A DNA stretch of 64,000 nt, taken from Nitratidesulfovibrio sp. (GTDB taxonomy: Bacteria > Desulfobacterota > Desulfovibrionia > Desulfovibrionales > Desulfovibrionaceae). Shown here piece by piece: positions 17,761 to 25,044 of this stretch. How positions within the stretch are numbered: the stretch's first letter is position 1; every line of letters begins with the position of its first letter. Made by a program: the position numbers and the translations under genes. The notes below the pieces were generated by a model. The model had not been told where the DNA came from. It was given only the letters and a program-made list of their open reading frames with translations, and ran no database searches. The DNA is taken from NCBI RefSeq assembly GCF_040373385.1, contig NZ_JBDXXH010000011.1, positions 57,429 to 121,428 on the forward strand, given 5' to 3'.

Positions 17761-17985
17761 GTGCTGCCCGAATCGATTCTCGACATGTCCCCTGCCGCCA
17801 TTCTGCGCGGCCTGCGCTACCGCGAGGGCATGACCCAGGCTGTGCTTTCGCGCCGCACAGGCATTCCGCAGCGGCACATCAGCGAGATGGAAAACCATCG
17901 CCGCCCCATCGCCACGCAGAACGCCCGTAAGCTGGCCGAAGCGTTGAGCTGCCCCCTGACGCACTTCCTTTCCACATCGCCGTAG
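17761..17985 (+). CDS. small XRE-family regulator, third gene of the hic unit
   Basis: A 74-residue Cro/C1 HTH protein with a GTG start two bases after the hicA stop. The HTH is GMTQAVLSRRTGIPQRHISEMENHRRP (about 22-50), followed by the usual helix ARKLAEALSC. It is little more than the HTH, so it probably acts with another protein. Its contiguity with hicBA and the lack of a DNA-binding domain in the short HicB suggest a split antitoxin or operon repressor. Confidence 0.8.
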   Translation: MLPESILDMSPAAILRGLRYREGMTQAVLSRRTGIPQRHISEMENHRRPIATQNARKLAEALSCPLTHFLSTSP

Positions 17986-18058
17986 GTCGGCATCCCTCAA
18001 ACCTGCCGCCAAGGCTGTGCGGACCACCGTGCGGCCCGACCCGCCCAGAAAACGGAAA

Positions 18059-18084
18059 GAGAGCCAGACTTGCATCTGGCTCTC
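18059..18084 (-). terminator. terminator of tRNA-Val
   Basis: A 10-bp perfect stem (GAGAGCCAGA / TCTGGCTCTC) with a 6-nt loop, 11 bp beyond the tRNA 3' end. On the minus strand it is followed by TTTCCGTTTTC. Confidence 0.75.
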
Positions 18085-18094
18085 GACGTTACAA

Positions 18095-18170
18095 TGGTGG
18101 GCGGTGAGGGGATCGAACCCCCGGCATTCGGCTTGTAAGGCCGACGCTCTACCAGCTGAGCTAACCGCCC
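18095..18170 (-). tRNA. tRNA-Val (TAC anticodon)
   Basis: Read on the minus strand: acceptor GGGCGGT, D-arm GCTCAGCTGGTAGAGC, anticodon stem CGGCC / GGCCG-type with TTACAAG giving anticodon TAC, T-arm GGGGGTTCGATCCCC, acceptor 3' ACCGCCC and an encoded CCA. All arms pair. Its 3' end points towards the accessory stretch at 13-18 kb. A 13-bp palindrome (ATTGTCAGACAAT, 18175-18187) lies just upstream. Confidence 0.95.
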
Positions 18171-18499
18171 CGATATTGTCAGACAATCACGGCAAGGCAA
18201 TGATGGCAGGACCATACGGCATGTCGCCCGAAAGCGCCATGACCCGCCCTCCCCGTGTGACAACGAACGACTGCGGCTTGCTTCAGCCCGCCGCCGCCCG
18301 TGACGGGATACGTCTCATAGTGCAGGGGCGGCGGTGATGTCAAACACCTTGTGCTTTTGTACTGGACATTGTGACGTCGGATATCTATGTAGCACTCGCG
18401 CGGCCCTGTGTCCGCCGTGCCACCGCCCCCAGCGGCGTGCGGACACCGGTGCACGCGCCGACTTGCGAACCGGCCGACGGACCGTGAATCCGCCCCCTC

Positions 18500-19654
18500 A
18501 TGCCCCCCACAGCCCCCCGCACACTGCGGCAGGACATCTCCCTGCTGCTCCGCTCCGCACCGCCCAGGGCGCGCGCCGCCATCCTCGCCCTGCTGCCCGC
18601 CGCAAAGGCCGTGCTGGACACGGGCTGGCGGCCCGACATGCACGCCGCGCCCATCCGCAACTGGCGCGACCTGATGCAACTGTTGTCCGGCCTCACCGCC
18701 CAGCGCCACGACACGGAAACGCTGCTGCGCGTCACCAGCGAGCTTCTGGGCATCGCCGACGAAATGGCTCCGCCGGAAATGGTCCTGCGCGAAAGCGCCG
18801 CCGTGCTGCTGCGCGCCTTTCACGCCGACATGTTCGTGTGCCGCCTGCGCGACGACGAAGGCGAATGGCAGATCATCGCGGCGGAACGCGAGGACGGCGG
18901 CCCCATCCCGCTCTTTTCGCCGGTGCTGGAAGAAGGCCTGGCCGGTCACCCGGTCATGCGCGCGGTGTGCGACGGCACCCGCCACGTGCTTTCCAACAAC
19001 CTGATGGGCATGGACCGGGGCGGCGATTCATACGACTGCATGGCCTACAAGGTGGGCTACCGCTCGCGCCTGGCCTTCGTGCTGCGCGACCGTGGTGGCC
19101 GACCGCCCTTCGGGCTGGTGCTGCTGTATTCCGAGCGCGAACACGGCTTCGACAGCTATGACGCACGGTTCCTGGCCAAATGCGCGCGCATCGTGGCCCT
19201 GACCACCGGCAGCCGCGTGGCCGTGGCCCGCGACGCGCTGGAAAAGGCCGCCGGGGCCGTGGCCCACCACGGCAACAACGCCCTGGCCATCCTGCGCAAC
19301 CACGCGGAATACTGCGCTGAACTGCTGGACGACATGGCCGACGACTGGGACGACGCCATGCACGCCGCCGACGACCTGCGCGAACTGCTGCCCGAAGGCT
19401 CCAAGGCCCACGCCGCCGCCGCGCGGCTGGCCGACGTGCTGCACCGCATGGACACCACGCAACTGACGGAACAGTTGGACGGCGTACTGCGCTCCACCCG
19501 GCGCATCGCCCGCATCATCGACGCGCTGGAGGAATCGGCCGAAAAGCCCCGCCTGATGCACTACGTGCTGGGCCGCCACGTGCTGGACCTGGGCAACCCC
19601 GCCGATGAAGAAGAGGAAATGGAAACCCTGCGCAAGACCTGCTGCACGGCGTAA
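18500..19654 (+). CDS. GAF-domain protein with a kinase-like H-box but no ATPase domain
   Basis: A 384-residue cytoplasmic protein. An N-terminal helical part (1-75) is followed by a GAF domain (about 78-235, with LLRAFHADMFVCRLRDDEG and SRLAFVLRDRGG). Next is a long helical segment beginning VAHHGNNALAILRNHAEY (256 onwards), which resembles a HisKA dimerisation/phospho-acceptor H-box (H-x-x-N-N-x-L). A second helix follows (QLDGVLRSTRRIARIIDAL), and the protein ends without any HATPase_c N, G1 or G2 box. It could be a phosphorelay intermediate or a degenerate kinase. The ribosome site at 18500 is poor, so the start is tentative. No partner gene adjoins. The region 18188-18499 upstream shows no gene. 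Confidence 0.75.
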   Translation: MPPTAPRTLRQDISLLLRSAPPRARAAILALLPAAKAVLDTGWRPDMHAAPIRNWRDLMQLLSGLTAQRHDTETLLRVTSELLGIADEMAPPEMVLRESAAVLLRAFHADMFVCRLRDDEGEWQIIAAEREDGGPIPLFSPVLEEGLAGHPVMRAVCDGTRHVLSNNLMGMDRGGDSYDCMAYKVGYRSRLAFVLRDRGGRPPFGLVLLYSEREHGFDSYDARFLAKCARIVALTTGSRVAVARDALEKAAGAVAHHGNNALAILRNHAEYCAELLDDMADDWDDAMHAADDLRELLPEGSKAHAAAARLADVLHRMDTTQLTEQLDGVLRSTRRIARIIDALEESAEKPRLMHYVLGRHVLDLGNPADEEEEMETLRKTCCTA

Positions 19655-19745
19655 CCGGCCCGGCAACTCGCACGGGGGCACCATTTCCCCGTGCTCCACG
19701 CCTGTTGATCGAAAATTCCCCTCCGGCATGGCCGGAAACGCAACA

Positions 19746-19774
19746 AGCGCCGACGGACCATGTCCATCGGCGCT
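19746..19774 (+). terminator. possible terminator after the GAF gene
   Basis: AGCGCCGA ... TCGGCGCT with a further GGAC/GTCC inner stem (one mismatch), about 90 bp after the stop, followed by CTTGCTGTGTTCTTCC, which has only scattered T. Confidence 0.4.
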
Positions 19775-19819
19775 CTTGCTGTGTTCTTCCGCAACCAGAA
19801 TTCGAACCGTCGGCTCCTG

Positions 19820-19882
19820 GCCGATTGTGCCAGTTGTGCCAGTCATGCCAATCATGCCAGTCATGCCGGTCATGCCGACCAC
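19820..19882. repeat. 9-bp tandem repeat, seven copies
   Basis: Seven consecutive 9-mers of the form GCCxxTxxT / GCCAGTCAT; the two exact copies are at 19838 and 19856. It is non-coding, in the 320-bp gap between the GAF gene and the minus-strand small protein. The rest of the gap shows no gene. Confidence 0.85.
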
Positions 19883-19974
19883 GGCAGTTGGGGGGGGGCA
19901 GCCGGTCCGCAGCCAGGAGCTGCCAGTGGCGGTGAAGGGCAGCGGCGCTGGCCCGGCCTACTCGGCCCGATCGG

Positions 19975-20229
19975 CTAGTCGTCCCCGTCCTTTCCGCCCC
20001 TGCCCCCGGTCGTGCCGCCGTCGTCCTCGAAGCCCCGCCCCTTGTGCTTGGGGGCATCACGTTGCTTGCGGCGCTTGTCCTCCTGCACGCGGGTGCGCAA
20101 ATCCAGCGGCACGTCCAGCAGGGCATCGCGCCGTGCGGCGCGCAGGGCGCGGCGCTCCTCTTCGGTAAGGCCGGTTTCCTCCCCGGCGTCTTCCTGCCGG
20201 GGCTGGCCCTTGGGGTCGCTGACCTTCAT
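19975..20229 (-). CDS. small charged hypothetical protein
   Basis: An 84-residue, very hydrophilic protein. The start at 20229 is set by AGGAG seven bases upstream; a longer frame exists but lacks a site. The sequence is dominated by Glu/Arg/Lys in the middle (TGLTEEERRALRAARRDALL, then LDLRTRVQEDKRRKQRDAPK) and ends in Gly/Asp. It is likely helical or disordered, without a recognised domain. It sits 102 bp downstream of the polysaccharide-export gene on the same strand. Confidence 0.6.
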   Translation of the reverse strand: MKVSDPKGQPRQEDAGEETGLTEEERRALRAARRDALLDVPLDLRTRVQEDKRRKQRDAPKHKGRGFEDDGGTTGGRGGKDGDD

Positions 20230-20331
20230 GTGCTGCTCCTGACGGACAGGGCCGTTGCCCGGCGCCCTCCCCACGGGGGGACTGCTTGCGGGACGGCCCG
20301 TCAACGGGCGAAAGACCACCCGGAAACTCCC

Positions 20332-22053
20332 CTACAGGCCGATGACCACCTTGGTCGCCACCGCGATCTGGTAGAGAATCTGCGACATGTCCTTGACCGT
20401 TTGCAGGTTCTTGGAATCCACGCGGGGCAGCACCAGCACCTGGTCCCCCGCCGCAATGGTGGTGTCGGACGTGCGGAACACCTCGCCGTTGGGACGCACC
20501 AGCAGGATGTTGCCGGTATCCGCGCGGTTGGTGTAGCCGCCCGCGCCCCGCACGTAGTCCTTCAGGCGCCTGTCGCCGTTCCACACGATGGCCTGGGGCA
20601 TAACCACCTCGCCGGTCACCAGCACCACGTCGCTCTTTTCCGGAATGACGATGACGTCGCCGTCCTCCAGCGCGATGTCGGCCACCTTGCCGCCGCTGCC
20701 CACCACCACGATGCCCTCGGGCGTGACGTTGCGGGCCTTTTCGGCGAACTTGGCGATCATCTCCGCCTCGTGGTTGCGAATCTGCGCTTCTTCCGGGCTG
20801 GCCGAGGTGGCCGTGAACGAGCTTTCCTCCAGCCTGCGCAGGGCGTCCTCTATGGCGCGCTTCTGGCGGGCCGCCACGCTGCGCCGCTTGATGTACAGGC
20901 CGGAAAGGTCGGCCCGGTCGGCATCCACGGCAATGTACTGCTGCACGTCGCGCAGGCGGGCGGTGCGCTTCAGCGGAAAACGCGACGCCCCCCGGATGGC
21001 CCCCTGCACCTCGACCATGATGGTGTCGCCGGGGGTGTCGGCCAGAAATTCCACCCGGTCGCCGTCGGCCAGCGGCAGGGTGCGGAATTCGCGCAGGGGC
21101 AGGTACAGGTTGAAGGGCGCGCCGTTGCGGGTGCCCACGATGCTGGCGTGCGAGGCCGTGGCCAGCGGATCGGCCATTTCGGCCAGTTTCGCGCCGGTGG
21201 CCTCGCCCTTGCGGAATTCGAAGCGCGCAGCGTTGCGTATCTCGCCGCTGGCGGACACGGCCGGACCCTTTTCGCCCACCACGATGGTGTCGCCATCCAG
21301 CAGGCGCACCAGCGGCAGCGCGCCCTTGAGCGCGAAGGGGTACAGGTCGAAGCTGCCCAGTTCCGCGCCGCCGCGCAACAGGCGGATGGTGCGGTAGCTG
21401 CCGCGCCGGGGGTCGATGCCACCCGCCCGGTCCAGGAAGGCCAGCACCGAATCGGACGGCGCGCCGCTGTAGCGGCCCGGCTTCATGACGAAGCCGGTGA
21501 CGAAGACCGACACGGGCCGCCCGTCCAGCGGGCTTACGTAGACCTGCACGTTTTCCACGCCGGACGCGCTGAGCTTGCTGCGGATGGCCTCCATCACCTG
21601 GGCCTGGGCAAGCCCGGCCACGGGCACGATCCCCAGATCCTGCAGTTCGATGTCGCCAGCGTCGCTCACCATGACCACGCCGTCGAAGTTGCGGTCGCCC
21701 CACAGGCGCAGCACCAGCCGGTCGCCGGGGGCCAATTCGCGCGCCTCCGCGCTGCGGGCCTGTCCGAAGTTGCCCTGGAACAGGTTGGCGGCAAAGGGCG
21801 GCAGGTCGGCTCCGGTGGCCGGGGCGGCTCCGGAAGACGCGGGCGACTTGGCCTCGGACGGGGCGGCAGGCGCGGTGGCGCAAGCCGGACCCAGCAGGAC
21901 GCCCAGCACAAGCAGCAGGAAAAGGGCGGGCAGCCATGCGGCAGCCCCCGCGCGACAGGTCGCGACGTGACTGGGCGCGACGTGGCTGGGCGCGACATGG
22001 CTGGGCGCGACGTGACTGGGCGCGGCGTGGCGGAAAAGCGATGCGGTATCCAT
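20332..22053 (-). CDS. SLBB-domain polysaccharide export protein (Wza/KpsD-like)
   Basis: A 573-residue periplasmic/outer-membrane export protein. After an N-terminal repeat (four APSHV units) comes a hydrophobic segment (AAWLPALFLLLVLGVLLGPAC), a Poly_export domain (ELAPGDRLVLRLWGDRNFDGVVMVSDAGDIELQDLG, about 100-180), and several SLBB units (for example VFVTGFVMKPGRYSG, IMVEVQGAIRGASRFPL, VVLVTGEVVMPQAIVWNG). The ending is NLQTVKDMSQILYQIAVATKVVIGL, typical of this family. It would form or gate an export channel for exopolysaccharide. The start at 22053 places a 15-bp DNA repeat inside the coding region before the signal peptide, which is unusual. No synthase, flippase or Wzc kinase lies nearby. 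Confidence 0.87.
   Translation of the reverse strand: MDTASLFRHAAPSHVAPSHVAPSHVAPSHVATCRAGAAAWLPALFLLLVLGVLLGPACATAPAAPSEAKSPASSGAAPATGADLPPFAANLFQGNFGQARSAEARELAPGDRLVLRLWGDRNFDGVVMVSDAGDIELQDLGIVPVAGLAQAQVMEAIRSKLSASGVENVQVYVSPLDGRPVSVFVTGFVMKPGRYSGAPSDSVLAFLDRAGGIDPRRGSYRTIRLLRGGAELGSFDLYPFALKGALPLVRLLDGDTIVVGEKGPAVSASGEIRNAARFEFRKGEATGAKLAEMADPLATASHASIVGTRNGAPFNLYLPLREFRTLPLADGDRVEFLADTPGDTIMVEVQGAIRGASRFPLKRTARLRDVQQYIAVDADRADLSGLYIKRRSVAARQKRAIEDALRRLEESSFTATSASPEEAQIRNHEAEMIAKFAEKARNVTPEGIVVVGSGGKVADIALEDGDVIVIPEKSDVVLVTGEVVMPQAIVWNGDRRLKDYVRGAGGYTNRADTGNILLVRPNGEVFRTSDTTIAAGDQVLVLPRVDSKNLQTVKDMSQILYQIAVATKVVIGL
21961..22033. repeat. 15-bp tandem repeat in the 5' end of the export gene
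   Basis: Four full copies of CGCGACRTGRCTGGG plus a partial fifth. Being in frame, they code for repeated APSHV pentapeptides; gain or loss of a unit would change length but not frame. Confidence 0.9.
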
Positions 22054-22226
22054 GGCGGGTATCCGTAATTGGCTACGCCGGGCGCGGTGTGCACCCGGCG
22101 GATGGAAGCATGCGGTCTCTGTCGTGATGGTTCCGGCGGGGATGGCGCGCCCGCCCGAAGCGGAAGGCCATCCGGCACGTCCGCCGATGCGCCTGTCCCG
22201 GCATATCCGGCTGGCGCAAAAAATCC

Positions 22227-22628
22227 CTATTGCGCGGGGCGGGCTATCCCCTGCCCCCAGATGCGCGGGGCCATCTGCCACGCAACGTCGTCGCCGCTGC
22301 CAGCCGGGCGGCAGGCTATGACCACCTCTGCCTCGCCGTGCTGGGACAGCAGGGTGGCGCGGCGGCATTCCTCTCCCGTGGCGGAGGTGAACAGACCCTC
22401 CACCACCACCCGGATGCCGGTGCCGAATTCCGGGTCGTCCAGAACGGCAGACGCCCCGGCCGGATTGCTGGTCATGAATTCCAGGACGGGTTTGGCGGGC
22501 AGGGCCTGTTCCTGCGCCTGCGGCGCGGGCTGCTGGCGCCCCCCGCAGGCGGCGAGCAGGACGGGCAGCACGCACAGGGCGCACAGGGCCAGCACGGCGG
22601 CGGGGCGGAGACGGCGGATGGCGAACAT
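22227..22628 (-). CDS. small lipoprotein
   Basis: A 133-residue predicted lipoprotein. ATG at 22628 begins directly before a signal peptide (AVLALCALCVLPVLLAACGG; lipobox LAAC, Cys about 28). The mature part has a Gln/Pro-rich start and a compact domain (VLDDPEFGTGIRVVVEGLFTSATGEECRRATL, then AEVVIACRP). No family is recognised; the EFGTGIRV-VEGxFxSATGxxC pattern suggests a small beta fold with a possible Cys pair. It lies 173 bp upstream of the export gene on the same strand, so it could be an accessory of that system. Confidence 0.7.
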   Translation of the reverse strand: MFAIRRLRPAAVLALCALCVLPVLLAACGGRQQPAPQAQEQALPAKPVLEFMTSNPAGASAVLDDPEFGTGIRVVVEGLFTSATGEECRRATLLSQHGEAEVVIACRPAGSGDDVAWQMAPRIWGQGIARPAQ

Positions 22629-22986
22629 GGAATGAACCTCTGGTGCGTGGGAGATGTCTCGGATTGTCCGTGGTCGGTGTGGTGCCGTTTGGCATGGTCG
22701 CGCCGCATACGCGGTCCGGTCGATTCTACCGCTGGGCATTCCGGGCAAAATGGGCGCGCCGGCCAGCTCCGGCCTGTCGGTTTCCGGCGAATCCCGCGAC
22801 ATTGGACCCGCCCGTACGGATGCCGCCTTCTATACTCCCGGCAACGGGCGGCTGTCCACTGGCCGCCCCGGCCCGGACCGCTGCCGCGCAATGGCTTTAC
22901 AACAAAAAGGACGGGGCCGTGGGCAAGGCGCGGGGCATCCTGCCCCTTCCCTTCCCGCACTACCTGTCCGCATGAAGTCCGGCGGG

Positions 22987-24531
22987 CTACCCCGCCACGG
23001 CCTTGTGCACATCGATGCCATGGCGCAGCATGCGGTTGCGCACCGTGCCCCGGTGCACCCCCAGCAGGCGCGCCGCCTCGGACACATTGCCCCCGGCGGA
23101 GCGCAGGGCTTCCACCAGTTCGGCCCGTTCGCGCTCGTGCCGGGCCGGGCGCCCCCCGTAGCCGAACGCGCCAGCAGACGGTGCAATGCCCGTTTCCGTG
23201 TGGGGCATGTTCTCCTGCCCTTCGTGCCCGGCCCGGGCCGGATGCAGCCCCGGATGCCGGTCGCCCGTTCCGGCGTGCCCGATCTGACTGGCCTGGCCGG
23301 TGTACCCCGCCGCCCCGCCCGTTCCGGCGCATTCCGGGTGCCACCCCGCCCCCGCGATATGCTGGGGCAAATGCTCCACGCCCAGCCTCCCCCCATCGGC
23401 GATGACGCAGGCATATTCCAGTGCGCTGCGCAGTTCGCGCACGTTGCCCGGCCACCCGTAGGCCGTCAGCAGGCGCAGGGCCTCCGGCGTCAGGCCGGTC
23501 ACGTCGCGTCCGTCGCGCTCGCGGATGCCTTTCAGGAAATGGGCGGCCAGCAGGGGAATGTCCTCTCGCCGGTCGGCCAGCGGCGGCAGGTGGATGGGGA
23601 TGACGTTGATGCGGAACAGCAGGTCCTCGCGGAACCTGCCCGCCCGCACCAGCCGCCCCAGGTCGCGGTTGGTGGCGGCAATGATGCGCACGTCCACCTC
23701 GCGCGAGGCGTTGTCGCCCACCCGCTCGATGCGCTTGGTTTCCAGCACGCGCAGCAGCTTCACCTGGATGGGCAGGGGGATGTCGCCTATCTCGTCCAGA
23801 AAGATGTCGCCGCCGTGGGCCGCCTCGAACCGGCCCTGCCGGTCGCGGATGGCCCCGGTGAACGCCCCGCGCACATGGCCGAACAACTCGCTTTCCAGCA
23901 GCGCCTCGTTCAGGGCCGCGCAGTTCAACTGCACGTAGGCCCCGTTCTTGCGGCGGCCCAGTTCGTGGATGGCCCGTGCCGCCAGTTCCTTGCCCGTGCC
24001 CGATGGCCCCAGCACCAGCACCGGGGCATCGCTTTCCGCCGCCCGCTCGATGATCCGGAACACCCGCTGCATGGCGGACGAAGTACCCACCATGCCCGCG
24101 AAGCCCTCGTCGGAACCCAGCAGGCGCGAAAGCTCCTCGATGCGCCGGTCCTTTTCCACCACGGCGGAAATGTCGGTGATGGTCTCCACCGCCGCGATGA
24201 CCCGGCCATCCTCCTTCAGCACCTTGGCATTCTTGAGCACGGTGATGGACGTGCCGTCACGCCGCACCAGAGTGCAACGCTTGCGGTGCTCGTCCTTGCG
24301 GTCGAACAGGCGGCACCAGTGGCCGCCGCCCAGCGAGCGCGAGCGCACGCAGGCATCGCAATTGAGAATGGCGCAGGTCTGGCCCACCAGTTCGCCCGCC
24401 TCGTAGCCGGTCAACCGCTCCAGGGCCGGGTTGGCCATCAGGATGCGGCCATCCGGCCCCACCAGGAAGAAGCCGTCGTTGATGGTGTTGATGACCTCGC
24501 GCAGGAAGCGGCCGGATTCCAGGGCGTTCAT
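22987..24531 (-). CDS. sigma-54-dependent activator with Cys-rich PAS
   Basis: A 514-residue enhancer-binding protein. AAGGAG precedes the ATG at 24531. The N-terminal PAS domain (about 8-120) holds five Cys at 53, 58, 61, 73 and 86 ([19 protein letters not shown]), probably a metal or redox site. A linker helix leads to the AAA+ domain, with Walker A GPSGTGKE, the GAFTGA loop contacting sigma-54 and Walker [13 protein letters not shown]. WGPxNVREL-like [17 protein letters not shown] follows. A His/Gly-rich linker of about 60 residues leads to a Fis-type HTH ([21 protein letters not shown]). It is divergent from the octaheme cytochrome operon and is very probably its activator. Confidence 0.93.
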   Translation of the reverse strand: MNALESGRFLREVINTINDGFFLVGPDGRILMANPALERLTGYEAGELVGQTCAILNCDACVRSRSLGGGHWCRLFDRKDEHRKRCTLVRRDGTSITVLKNAKVLKEDGRVIAAVETITDISAVVEKDRRIEELSRLLGSDEGFAGMVGTSSAMQRVFRIIERAAESDAPVLVLGPSGTGKELAARAIHELGRRKNGAYVQLNCAALNEALLESELFGHVRGAFTGAIRDRQGRFEAAHGGDIFLDEIGDIPLPIQVKLLRVLETKRIERVGDNASREVDVRIIAATNRDLGRLVRAGRFREDLLFRINVIPIHLPPLADRREDIPLLAAHFLKGIRERDGRDVTGLTPEALRLLTAYGWPGNVRELRSALEYACVIADGGRLGVEHLPQHIAGAGWHPECAGTGGAAGYTGQASQIGHAGTGDRHPGLHPARAGHEGQENMPHTETGIAPSAGAFGYGGRPARHERERAELVEALRSAGGNVSEAARLLGVHRGTVRNRMLRHGIDVHKAVAG

Positions 24532-24834
24532 GGCGTTCTCCTTGGTTGGTGTGGGCGCGGGCATGTGCCGGGCGCGGTGCCATGCCCTCAGGCGCGCCCA
24601 TCGCCATGCAGCATCGGGGCCGTTGCGCGCCTCAAAAAAAACGGGGCCGGGCATGCCACAGGGCAGACGGGCGGCGCATGGCGCTTCGTTGCCGTTGCGC
24701 CATTACTTGCCGGAATCACAACGAATCCTTGCAGATCCAGTTTCCGTGCGCCCTGTCCGCCCCTGACGATCGAAATCGCATGCTGGTGGCACAGGCCGGG
24801 CACCGCCATGGGACATCACGCCCCACTGGCGAAC

Positions 24835-24873
24835 GCTGCGCCATATGATCAATTTTTCACCACATGGCGCAGC
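24835..24873. promoter_or_regulatory. upstream activator site (inverted repeat)
   Basis: GCTGCGCCAT (24835-24844) and ATGGCGCAGC (24864-24873), a perfect 10-bp inverted repeat with a 19-bp spacer. It lies about 100-135 bp upstream of the sigma-54 promoter, the usual distance for an enhancer site. Confidence 0.55.
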
Positions 24874-24970
24874 ATATGCCGAAAATTCACCACCGCGCAA
24901 GCAGGCTATTGCCCCTGCCCATCTTTATAAAAGACATGTCACATCGGCATGTTAGCATTCCAGCGCGGGT

Positions 24971-24986
24971 GGGCACGCTTCCTGCT
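24971..24986 (+). promoter_or_regulatory. sigma-54 promoter of the octaheme cytochrome operon
   Basis: GGGCACG, CTTC, CTGCT against consensus TGGCACG-N4-TTGCW: two mismatches, with GG (24972-73) and GC (24984-85) exactly 10 bp apart. The start point would be near 24997, about 48 bp before the first gene. Confidence 0.6.
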
Positions 24987-25044
24987 CACAGCTGTACGGA
25001 TGCGCCACGTGCGCGCCCCCATTCATCAGCACACAGGCACCGGA

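Noticed and set aside
13200-18200. Prophage or integrative element with integrase
   Set aside because: Toxin-antitoxin loci and a tRNA are present, but no integrase, transposase, phage structural gene or duplicated tRNA end was seen.
19780-19820. A T-loop-like GGTTCGAATTC on the minus strand, possible tRNA fragment
   Set aside because: No acceptor, D-arm or anticodon stem can be built around it.
19820-19882. CRISPR array
   Set aside because: The units are contiguous 9-mers without spacers; no cas genes are present. No other region shows spaced repeats.
22900-22986. Terminator between the activator and the lipoprotein gene
   Set aside because: A short GGGGCA/TGCCCC hairpin exists (22932-22946) but without a T-tract on the minus strand at the right place; too weak to call. 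The 22629-22986 gap otherwise shows no gene.
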